Source of the DNA: JAIRQK01 sp047974135
GTDB taxonomy: Bacteria; Campylobacterota; Campylobacteria; Campylobacterales; Campylobacteraceae
Assembly: GCA_047974135.1 (NCBI GenBank)
Contig: JBKECC010000048.1
Coordinates: 1 to 22,188 of the forward strand
Direction of reading: 5' to 3'
Length of the DNA: 22,188 nt
Shown piece by piece: positions 14,905-21,513 of this stretch. Position numbers and translations under genes: made by a program. Under the pieces are notes generated by a model. It ran no database searches. It was not told where the DNA came from and saw only the letters and a list, made by a program, of their open reading frames with translations. Every line of letters starts with the position of its first letter. Position 1 is the stretch's first letter.

Positions 14905-16596
14905 TTACTCCTTGTACTCTAACATCATATTATAAAGCGTTCCACCAGCAGGAACCATTGGTAAAACGTTCTCAAATCTTTCAACTTCAACGTCAATCAT
15001 GGCAACTTTGTTTGATTTTATAGCATCTTTTAGAGCTTTGTCAAACTCTTTTTTAGTTTTTACTTTGTAGCCAACACCGCCAAAAGCTTCTACTAATTTT
15101 ACGAAGTCTGGCTGAACGCTAAGATCCGTTGAAGAGTATCTTTTGTCATAAAAGAATGTTTGCCACTGTCTAACCATGCCCAAAAAGCTATTGTTTAAGA
15201 TAATATTTACAACTGGTATCTTTGATTCAATGGCTGTCATCAACTCTTGGATATTCATCAAAATAGAACCATCACCGGTTATGTTTATAGAAACCTTCTC
15301 GGGCACTGCTTTTTTAACTCCCATCGCTGCAGGAAGTCCAAACCCCATAGTTCCAAGTCCACCACTTGTGATAAACTGTCTTGGAAATGTAAAAGGATAA
15401 AACTGTGCTGCCCACATTTGATGTTGTCCAACATCAGTTGTTATAACAGCTTTTTCGCCTAAAAGTTTTCCAACCTGCTCAATTACCCATTGAGGTTTTA
15501 TAGGTGAGTCTGTGTCTTCATATTTTAGTGGATGAATCTCTTTGTACTTACTTAAGATATCTCGCCAATCTTTATATTTTTTATTGATTATCTTCTCTTT
15601 TGCAAGAGCTAACATCTCACTAACAACATTTCCTATATCTCCAACTATTGGAAAGTCTATATCTACGAGTTTACCGATGGAGCTTGGATCGATATCAACA
15701 TGAATAATCTTTGCATGTTTTGCAAATTCACTAAGTTTTCCAGTAACTCTATCATCAAACCTTGCTCCAAAAGCTATCATAAGATCTGTTTCACTCATAG
15801 CCATATTTGCAGCATAACTTCCATGCATACCAACCATGCCTTGCAAAAGTTTATGGTTATATGGTAAAACTCCTCTTGCCATTAATGTCTCAACAGCAGG
15901 AATGCCAGTTGTTTCAACAAACTCACGAACAACCTCAGTTGCATTTGAATTTATGATACCACCACCAAGATATAAAACAGGTCTTTTTGCATTCGCTATG
16001 GCTTCTATCGCTTTTTTGATTTGTCTTGCATTTCCTTTATAAGTTGGCTTATAAGTTTGCATAGTTATATCATTTGGATAGACAAATTTTCCAAGCTGTG
16101 CTGTTACATCTTTTGGTATATCAACATGAACAGGCCCTTGTCTTCCAGTGCTTGCTATATAAAAAGCTTCTTTTAAAATTCTTGGCAACTCTTCAACTGT
16201 ACGAACTAAGTAGTTATGTTTAACACATGGACGTGAAATACCAACAGCGTCAATCTCTTGAAATGCATCTGTTCCAATCATACTTATAGGAACTTGTGCG
16301 CTTATCAAAACCATAGGTATAGAGTCCATATAAGCAGTTGCTAGTCCTGTGACTGCGTTTGTAAATCCTGGGCCACTTGTAACAAATGCGACTCCGACTT
16401 TTCCGCTTGCTCTTGCATAACCATCTGCTGCATGAACCGCTGCTTGTTCGTGTCTAGTTAAAATGTGTTCGAAGTAGTTTTGTTTATAAACTTCATCGTA
16501 GACATTCATGATAGCACCTCCAGGGTAGCCAAAAACAACTTCAACCCCTTCCTTGCGTAATGCTTCGATTACCATTTGTGAACCAGTAATTTCCAT
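14905..16596 (-). CDS. ilvI: Acetolactate (acetohydroxyacid) synthase large subunit
   Basis: A 563-aa ThDP-dependent enzyme making 2-acetolactate or 2-aceto-2-hydroxybutyrate for valine, leucine and isoleucine. The ThDP-activating glutamate is E50 in LTRHEQAAVHAADGYAR, following GYPGGAIMNVYDE. A central FAD-type domain holds AFGARFDDRVTGKL (275-288), and the ThDP/Mg motif runs from GDGS (441) to NN (468-469). All key residues are intact and length is standard. AAAGGAG (16609-16603) lies 6 nt upstream of the ATG. It leads the ilvI-ilvH-lpxD unit. A short leader with an inverted repeat, not an attenuator peptide, precedes it. Confidence 0.96.
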   Translation of the reverse strand: MEITGSQMVIEALRKEGVEVVFGYPGGAIMNVYDEVYKQNYFEHILTRHEQAAVHAADGYARASGKVGVAFVTSGPGFTNAVTGLATAYMDSIPMVLISAQVPISMIGTDAFQEIDAVGISRPCVKHNYLVRTVEELPRILKEAFYIASTGRQGPVHVDIPKDVTAQLGKFVYPNDITMQTYKPTYKGNARQIKKAIEAIANAKRPVLYLGGGIINSNATEVVREFVETTGIPAVETLMARGVLPYNHKLLQGMVGMHGSYAANMAMSETDLMIAFGARFDDRVTGKLSEFAKHAKIIHVDIDPSSIGKLVDIDFPIVGDIGNVVSEMLALAKEKIINKKYKDWRDILSKYKEIHPLKYEDTDSPIKPQWVIEQVGKLLGEKAVITTDVGQHQMWAAQFYPFTFPRQFITSGGLGTMGFGLPAAMGVKKAVPEKVSINITGDGSILMNIQELMTAIESKIPVVNIILNNSFLGMVRQWQTFFYDKRYSSTDLSVQPDFVKLVEAFGGVGYKVKTKKEFDKALKDAIKSNKVAMIDVEVERFENVLPMVPAGGTLYNMMLEYKE

Positions 16597-16609
16597 TCAA
16601 AACTCCTTT

Positions 16610-16628
16610 AACTCTAACTTCTAGAGTT
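16610..16628. promoter_or_regulatory. Inverted repeat in the ilvI leader, possible operator
   Basis: AACTCTA and TAGAGTT (16610-16616 and 16622-16628) face each other across 5 nt, between the ilvI -10 box and its ribosome site. The layout suits a repressor site or small RNA hairpin. The arms are only 7 bp, so chance is not excluded. Confidence 0.3.
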
Positions 16629-16642
16629 GTTATAAAGCATAG

Positions 16643-16648
16643 ATTATA
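16643..16648 (-). promoter_or_regulatory. Probable ilvI -10 box
   Basis: TATAAT on the minus strand, 46 nt upstream of the ilvI ATG, giving a leader of roughly 40 nt. No leader peptide with runs of Ile, Leu or Val fits in that space. Confidence 0.55.
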
Positions 16649-16731
16649 ACTTAAAAAATATTAACTAAACCACTAAAGATAACATTAACTGTAATAATTT
16701 TGTTATCTTTGTTTCAAAATGAAATACAATC

Positions 16732-16743
16732 TTTACATGTAAA
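16732..16743. repeat. TTTACATGTAAA palindrome just upstream of the pdxJ -10 box
   Basis: Exact 12-bp copy ending 4 bp before TATAAT (16748-16753), so it occupies the spacer between the -10 box and the -35 position. It could affect polymerase binding or be bound by a regulator. Confidence 0.9.
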
Positions 16744-16747
16744 AGGA

Positions 16748-16753
16748 TATAAT
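16748..16753 (+). promoter_or_regulatory. Probable pdxJ -10 box
   Basis: Consensus TATAAT on the plus strand, 32 nt upstream of the pdxJ ATG, with AAAGGA lying close before the ATG. The palindrome abuts its upstream side. Confidence 0.6.
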
Positions 16754-16785
16754 TAGGTTTTTACAGCACAAATAAAGGATATTTA

Positions 16786-17568
16786 ATGCTTCTTGGAGTA
16801 AACATTGATCACATAGCATATCTTAGAGAAACAAGGAAGATAAATGACCCAGATCCTATAGATGCACTCAGCATTTTAAAAAAACTCGCAGTTGATCAAG
16901 TAACTATCCACTTAAGAGAAGATAGACGTCACATAAACGATGATGACCTTTTTAATATCGTCAAGCTTGCTTTTATGCCAGTAAACTTAGAGTGTTCGCT
17001 AAGTGAGGAGATAGTAGAAATCGCAATCAAAGCAAAGCCAACTCGCGTTACGCTTGTTCCTGAAAAAAGAGAAGAAGTTACAACAGAAGGTGGACTTGAT
17101 GTAAAAGCAAACTACGAGAAATTAAAAAAAGTTTGTGATAAATTTAAGAAAAATGACATAGAAGTTTCGCTTTTCATCGACCCAGAGCTTGAAACGATTA
17201 GACTTGCCGCGGCTCTACAAGTAAAATGGATAGAGTTACATACTGGAAAATATGCGAATATTTTTGCTATGCTCAATACAAATTTACGCCACACAAAGCA
17301 CTCTATAAAAACTTTAGAAAATCTATCAAATGAAAAATTAAACTCGCTTTTAAAAAGTTCCATAGAAGAGCTTATAAACGCTACAAAAGAGGCAAATGAG
17401 TTAAATTTAAAAGTGGCAGCTGGACATGGACTAAACTACTACAATGTTAAAAATATAGTAGAGATTGATGGGATACAAGAGTTAAATATAGGACAAAGCA
17501 TAATCGCAAGAAGCGTTTTTGTGGGATTAGAAAAAGCTATAAAAGAGATGAAAAGGTTGGTTAAATGA
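16786..17568 (+). CDS. pdxJ: Pyridoxine 5'-phosphate synthase PdxJ
   Basis: A 260-aa TIM-barrel enzyme that condenses 1-deoxy-xylulose-5-phosphate with the PdxA product to make pyridoxine 5'-phosphate. Landmarks: LLGVNIDHIAYLRETR at the N-terminus, VTIHLREDRRHI (phosphate and substrate loop), MPVNLECS, RVTLVPEKREEVTTEGGLDV, WIELHTGKYA, VAAGHGLNYYNV, and the C-terminal ELNIGQSIIARSVFVGL. Length is close to the usual 240-265. Its TGA overlaps the pdxA ATG (ATGA), linking the two partner enzymes. Confidence 0.96.
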   Translation: MLLGVNIDHIAYLRETRKINDPDPIDALSILKKLAVDQVTIHLREDRRHINDDDLFNIVKLAFMPVNLECSLSEEIVEIAIKAKPTRVTLVPEKREEVTTEGGLDVKANYEKLKKVCDKFKKNDIEVSLFIDPELETIRLAAALQVKWIELHTGKYANIFAMLNTNLRHTKHSIKTLENLSNEKLNSLLKSSIEELINATKEANELNLKVAAGHGLNYYNVKNIVEIDGIQELNIGQSIIARSVFVGLEKAIKEMKRLVK

Positions 17569-18503
17569 AAAAAATCGCTATAAGTGTTGGAGACTTAAAC
17601 GGAATTGGATTAGAAATCGCACTAAAATCTCACGAAGAAGTTAAAAAGATTTGTGAGCCTATTTACTGCATCAACGAAACAATGCTTCAATGGGGAGCAG
17701 CACTTTTAAAGGTTGATGTGCCTTTAGATTTTGCAACTAAAGAGTGCGGTGGAAACTTTGAGATAACTCCGGGTATTGTTTCAAAAAGTGCTGGAGAAGC
17801 TTCATTTGACTCATTTATAACAGCAGTTGCTCTTGCAAAATCAAAAGTGGTTGATGCAATTGTAACTTTGCCTATAAACAAAGAAGCTTGGAGTGATGCC
17901 GGACTAGCATACAAAGGTCACACTGACGCTCTTGGAGATTTGCTTGATGAAGATGATGGCATCATGATGCTCGGATGTGATAAACTTTTTACGATTCTTT
18001 TTACCCATCATATACCACTTTGTGAAGTTTCTTTACATATAAAGAAAAAAGCCCTAGCTAGCTTTCTTTTAAGAACTTATCAATCATTGCAAATAGAAAA
18101 CATAGGCGTTTTAGCACTAAATCCACATGCTGGAGATGGTGGAGTTATAGGCGAAGAAGAAGATAAAATCAAAAAAGCCATAGAGTTAGCAAACTCTGCA
18201 TTAGATAAAGAAGTATTTTTTGGGCCGATAGTTCCAGATAGTGCATTTACAAAAAAGAGTTTAGAAAACTGCAAATATTTTGTTTGTATGTATCACGACC
18301 AAGCCTTAATCGCATTAAAAGCTATGTTTTTTGAAGAGAGTATAAATGTAACTTTGGGACTTTCTATAATCCGCACTTCGGTTGATCACGGAACTGCATT
18401 TGACATAGCATATAAAAATGCAAACCCTTCAAACATAAGCTATATAAATGCTATAAAAGAAGCTATAAAACTATCAGAAGATAAACCAATTTTGGATTTT
18501 TGA
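17565..18503 (+). CDS. pdxA: 4-hydroxythreonine-4-phosphate dehydrogenase PdxA
   Basis: A 312-aa NAD-dependent enzyme that oxidises 4-phosphohydroxy-L-threonine to the unstable aminoketone used by PdxJ. The family segments are present: SVGDLNGIGLEI at the N-terminus, VTLPINKEAW, YKGHTDALGDL (metal-binding His), LNPHAGDGGVIGEEE, PDSAF, VCMYHDQALIALKAMFF (second metal His) and TSVDHGTAFDIAYK (third). No signal peptide. Translation is coupled to pdxJ by the ATGA overlap. The C-terminal LDF lies 8 bp before a possible 32-codon membrane ORF. Confidence 0.95.
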   Translation: MKKIAISVGDLNGIGLEIALKSHEEVKKICEPIYCINETMLQWGAALLKVDVPLDFATKECGGNFEITPGIVSKSAGEASFDSFITAVALAKSKVVDAIVTLPINKEAWSDAGLAYKGHTDALGDLLDEDDGIMMLGCDKLFTILFTHHIPLCEVSLHIKKKALASFLLRTYQSLQIENIGVLALNPHAGDGGVIGEEEDKIKKAIELANSALDKEVFFGPIVPDSAFTKKSLENCKYFVCMYHDQALIALKAMFFEESINVTLGLSIIRTSVDHGTAFDIAYKNANPSNISYINAIKEAIKLSEDKPILDF

Positions 18504-18510
18504 TATATAT

Positions 18511-18609
18511 ATGAAAAAATATAATTTTTTTACAATTGTGGCAACAATTGTTTTTTATGTGATGCTTGTTTATATCTCTATTGTGTTGCTGATAATGGCT
18601 TTTAGCTAA
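18511..18609 (+). CDS. Candidate 32-aa single-pass membrane protein
   Basis: ATG at 18511 opens a 32-codon frame ending TAA at 18607-18609. The product begins MKKYNFFTIVATIVFYVMLV and continues as a hydrophobic helix through ISIVLLIMAF to a final Ser. It looks like a small membrane protein: basic start, then about 24 hydrophobic residues. It begins 7 nt after the pdxA stop, close enough for translational coupling, but no convincing Shine-Dalgarno precedes it. It fills the space up to the terminator-like palindrome pair at 18627. I do not recognise it; in AT-rich DNA a short hydrophobic frame can arise by chance. Confidence 0.4.
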   Translation: MKKYNFFTIVATIVFYVMLVYISIVLLIMAFS

Positions 18610-18626
18610 GATATTAAAATATATAG

Positions 18627-18666
18627 AATTTCTTTACATGTAAAAAGTTTTACATGTAAAGAAATT
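18627..18666. terminator. Paired TTTACATGTAAA inverted repeat at a convergent junction
   Basis: The longest of the paired elements: perfect 19-bp arms (18627-18645 and 18648-18666) around a 2-nt centre, each containing one TTTACATGTAAA. It ends 2 bp before the stop of the convergent oxidoreductase gene and lies 17 bp after the candidate small ORF, so it can serve both strands. Only four G/C pairs fall in the 19 and there is no long T-run on either side. Confidence 0.65.
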
Positions 18667-18668
18667 TA

Positions 18669-19199
18669 TTATAAGCTTTTTATATGTTCGATATATTTCT
18701 TAGCACTATCTTTGATTTTCTCATCAGTTGCACCAAGAGCACCAAAAAAAGTATACGGTTTTAAGTACTTTGCGCCAACATAGTCAGCTATAAGTTTGTA
18801 TGGAAACAAAAGTCTATCTATCAGCGTTTCGCCAATCTCATTTTTTCCAAGATATTTGTCATCACCACTTCCTGTTGATACAGTAAAACCAAAGCCTTTA
18901 CCTTTTAATTTGTCACCATTTGTTCCATAAGCCCATCCATATAAAAGCACATCATCAAGCCATTTTTTTAAAAGTGGAGTTAGATTGTGCCAGTAAAGTG
19001 GAAATTGCAAGATTACATTGTCATATTTTACTAATGTTTCTTGCTCTTTTTTTACATCGATATCGAAGTTTGGATATTTTTCGTAAATATTGTAAGTTGT
19101 AATATCGTTTTCGTATTTTTTTAACTCTTCAAAAAATGCTTTATTAACTTTTGAACTACCCAAATCTGGGTGAGCAACTATAACTAATGTTTTTTTCAT
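18669..19199 (-). CDS. NAD(P)H-dependent oxidoreductase, flavodoxin fold (MdaB/KefF-like)
   Basis: A 176-aa flavoprotein of the Flavodoxin_2 (quinone reductase) family. Visible: N-terminal strand and phosphate loop KTLVIVAHPDLGSSKVNKAF, the strongly diagnostic VILQFPLYWHNLTPLLKKWLDDVLLYGWAYG (about residues 63-93), and GKGFGFTVSTGSGDD. Family members bind FMN or FAD and reduce quinones or related electrophiles with two electrons; the substrate here is unknown. AAGGAG (19210-19205) precedes the ATG. It is a single-gene unit with its own -10 box, convergent with pdxA and ending at the palindromic pair. Confidence 0.88.
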   Translation of the reverse strand: MKKTLVIVAHPDLGSSKVNKAFFEELKKYENDITTYNIYEKYPNFDIDVKKEQETLVKYDNVILQFPLYWHNLTPLLKKWLDDVLLYGWAYGTNGDKLKGKGFGFTVSTGSGDDKYLGKNEIGETLIDRLLFPYKLIADYVGAKYLKPYTFFGALGATDEKIKDSAKKYIEHIKSL

Positions 19200-19228
19200 C
19201 GTATCTCCTTAAAATTTTGATTTTTCGG

Positions 19229-19234
19229 ATTATA
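19229..19234 (-). promoter_or_regulatory. Probable -10 box of the oxidoreductase gene
   Basis: TATAAT on the minus strand 29 nt upstream of the ATG, with a very AT-rich upstream stretch (19235-19312). I see no clear operator there. Confidence 0.5.
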
Positions 19235-19312
19235 TTAGTATAGATTAAATATTTTATTACTTAAAAATAGTTTAATTTTAAAACATTAGTTTTGTTATTT
19301 TAGTAAAATCAA

Positions 19313-19343
19313 AACTTACATGTAAAGAGTTTACATGTAAGTT
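19313..19343. terminator. Paired palindrome inverted repeat overlapping the murF stop
   Basis: Perfect 14-bp arms (19313-19326 and 19330-19343) around GAG, each with one TTACATGTAA. The upstream arm, as transcribed, lies inside murF: the last codons T-Y-M and the TAA stop are written in the palindrome. Likely the 3' end signal of the ddl-murF unit. Confidence 0.65.
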
Positions 19344-20785
19344 GGTGCGTCATTTGAAAAGAGTATCAAGTCTCCAGCATGAGTTTCGTTTGCCAAAACA
19401 TCAGTTAGTTTTGATTTGTCTTTTAATAGTATCTTTTTTGCTTTTTTTATAGTGTTATCTAAAATTTCCATATTTGTAAAACCAGTTATGATAACTAAGT
19501 CAAAAACATCATCCATGATAATAGCTAGTTTTTCATTATCCTCTTTTGTGCTTTCAACAATGCCAGGAGTTACTAAAACCTTTCTTCCATTGTGAGTTTT
19601 TGCTAGCAAGTATGAACTTTTCATACCTTCAAAGTTTCCATTGAAACTATCATCGATTATGATTTTGCCTTGCACGTCTAGTCTTTCAAGTCTGTGCTCA
19701 ACGCTTTTAAGCGACAAAATAGCTTTTCTTATAGTTTCTATATCCATGCCAAGATAGTGTGCTACTTTTATACAAACAGCTAAATTTGTAGCGTTAAATG
19801 AGCCTAAAAGTGAGGTTTTAAACTCCTCTTTTTTGCCATCTATAATCACTTCAAAAAGAAGTCCATCTAAAGAGTCGCTAACAATCGTCAAATCATCGCC
19901 GAAAAGCTCTATTTTTTGGTTATTTCCAATGTTTATATTTGCACTTACATGTATAAAAGCTTTTTGTAGATTTTCTGAACTTATTAACTCCATTTTTGTG
20001 TTTCGAATGTTTTCTAAAGTTTTAAAATACTCTATATGTTGAGCACCTATTTGTCCTACTATAGCAATCTTTGGTGATAAAAAATCAGTTATCTCTTTTA
20101 TATCGCCCTTCTCTCTTGCTCCAGCTTCTGCTATGTAAAACTTTGTATCATTTGGTAAATCCCTATTTACGTCCAAAACAAGTCCAGCTAGAGTATTTAC
20201 GCTTCTTGGAGTTTTATAGCAGTTAAACCGAATGGAAAGTATATGAAACAAAAAGTTCTTTATACTTGTTTTTCCGTAACTTGCTGTGATTGCTATGATG
20301 GTTAATTCACTCATATTTGCAAGTTTTTTCTTTGCACTATTTTTATAACTATCAAATATTATTTTCTCATAAAAAGCACTTAAGATAAAAGCTAGGATTA
20401 TTGGTATAAGTAAAACAAATGAAAATATTTTAAAAGCTACACAAATACCTATTTCAAAAGCTAAAATCACAAAAAGAAAGATAAAAAATCTTTTTACTCT
20501 GCTTGTAAAAACTAAAGGTTTATCAAGTTTTTTGTACCAAAAGTAAAGAAGTGGCAGGTGAACTGCAAAAAAGTATATATAAAAAATAGTAGAAAGATTA
20601 AAAACCAACACAAACAGATAATACAAAAGTATTGGTAAAACAAAATAAATAAAGTGCCATTTTGGATTATTGAAATGAAAAATAACTCTATTTATTCTAT
20701 ATGAGTACCATTGCATCGCACTCATAACATAGTAAGAGAGTGCTAAGACAAGCAAGATATAAGTGATTATATGAAATATCAACAT
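19331..20785 (-). CDS. murF: UDP-MurNAc-tripeptide-D-alanyl-D-alanine ligase, membrane-anchored form
   Basis: A 484-aa Mur ligase that adds D-Ala-D-Ala to the peptidoglycan precursor. Residues 1-140 hold about five hydrophobic helices (2-22, 46-62, 65-84, 99-118, 121-138) in place of the usual soluble MurF N-domain. The catalytic part follows: ATP loop ITASYGKTS (166-174), TPRSVNTLAG (192-201), IAEAGAREKGDI (218-229), GAQHIEYF (247-254), then the C-terminal EHRLERLD and DDSFNGNFEGM (378-388). The ATP loop has S-Y where many MurFs have S-N. Membrane-fused MurF is known in Campylobacter. The ATG overlaps the hydrolase stop by one base. It ends TYM inside a terminator-like repeat. Confidence 0.88.
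   Translation of the reverse strand: MLIFHIITYILLVLALSYYVMSAMQWYSYRINRVIFHFNNPKWHFIYFVLPILLYYLFVLVFNLSTIFYIYFFAVHLPLLYFWYKKLDKPLVFTSRVKRFFIFLFVILAFEIGICVAFKIFSFVLLIPIILAFILSAFYEKIIFDSYKNSAKKKLANMSELTIIAITASYGKTSIKNFLFHILSIRFNCYKTPRSVNTLAGLVLDVNRDLPNDTKFYIAEAGAREKGDIKEITDFLSPKIAIVGQIGAQHIEYFKTLENIRNTKMELISSENLQKAFIHVSANINIGNNQKIELFGDDLTIVSDSLDGLLFEVIIDGKKEEFKTSLLGSFNATNLAVCIKVAHYLGMDIETIRKAILSLKSVEHRLERLDVQGKIIIDDSFNGNFEGMKSSYLLAKTHNGRKVLVTPGIVESTKEDNEKLAIIMDDVFDLVIITGFTNMEILDNTIKKAKKILLKDKSKLTDVLANETHAGDLILFSNDAPTYM
19945..19953. repeat. Near-match palindrome (TTACATGTAT) inside murF
   Basis: One base from the core, read CAT GTA AGT (HVS, residues 279-281). Confidence 0.6.
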
Positions 20786-21513
20786 TAGGCATTTTCCTCT
20801 TTACATGTAAAGATGTCTTTTTCGATTTTTTCTGCTTGTTTTAAAAAGAAGAAGTGATCTCCCTCGTATATAAAAAGCTGACTTTTTTTTATAAGTGAGT
20901 GGATTTTCTCTCCGGCAATTAGCGGAGTTGCACTGTCTTGCTTGCCCCAAAAAAGAAAAGCTTTTGAAGTGCAATTTTTAAAATACTCGCTAAAATCTTC
21001 ATTTATGGCTATCTTTGCCATTTCATACATTGTTTTACTCATACCTTCTACATCTTTTGTTGCAAAAAGTTTGTAAAATCGCCCTAATCCAATGCTTTTT
21101 AAAAATTTAAAAATTGCTATTTTTGCTCTAACGCTAAATCTTTTTGGCAAGATAATGCCAGCAGAACTCAAAAGAACTAGAGTTTGTGGGTTTAAAAGAG
21201 TTGCTATTTTTCCACCAAAAGAGTGACCAATTATAAAATTTGGCTTTTTGTCTATCTCTACTAAAAACTTCTCTACGATATTTTTTACCTCATGAGAGTT
21301 TAAAGGTTTTTGGATACTTGAGTTTCCAAAACCTGGTAAATCAAGATAGATGTGAGTGAAGTTTTTGAAGCTATTTTTGAAGGCTTGCTCCATTAATTCT
21401 TTGTTTGCACCCCAGCCGTGTAAAAACAAAATTGACTCATTTTGTGATGTATTTAATAACTTATATGAAATATTGTAATTAATTTCATCACATAAAAAAG
21501 ATTTATTTGCCAT
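20785..21513 (-). CDS. Alpha/beta hydrolase
   Basis: A 242-aa soluble hydrolase. Nucleophile S98 sits in GHSFGG (96-101), the oxyanion HGWG at 32-35, DLPGFGNSS at 58-66, the probable acid in FWGKQDSATP, and the catalytic His in YEGDHFFFL near the C-terminus, so the triad looks complete. The fold and length resemble BioH/MhpC-type esterases; a BioH-like role is possible but unproven. It sits between the antitoxin-like gene (11-bp overlap) and murF (1-bp overlap), as in the ddl-murF block of C. jejuni. A TTTACATGTAAA copy near the end encodes FTCK. Confidence 0.87.
   Translation of the reverse strand: MANKSFLCDEINYNISYKLLNTSQNESILFLHGWGANKELMEQAFKNSFKNFTHIYLDLPGFGNSSIQKPLNSHEVKNIVEKFLVEIDKKPNFIIGHSFGGKIATLLNPQTLVLLSSAGIILPKRFSVRAKIAIFKFLKSIGLGRFYKLFATKDVEGMSKTMYEMAKIAINEDFSEYFKNCTSKAFLFWGKQDSATPLIAGEKIHSLIKKSQLFIYEGDHFFFLKQAEKIEKDIFTCKEENA
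20800..20811. repeat. TTTACATGTAAA palindrome inside the hydrolase gene
   Basis: Exact 12-bp copy in the last ten codons, read TTT ACA TGT AAA (FTCK), 15 bp upstream of the murF start. Confidence 0.9.

Noticed and set aside
404..20811. CRISPR array made of the repeated 12-mer
   Set aside because: Spacing is irregular, copies lie inside unrelated genes, and no cas gene is present.
404..20811. The palindrome as a classical transcription-factor operator defining one regulon
   Set aside because: Copies inside genes and in pairs at gene ends are not expected of an operator; a role of some promoter copies remains possible.
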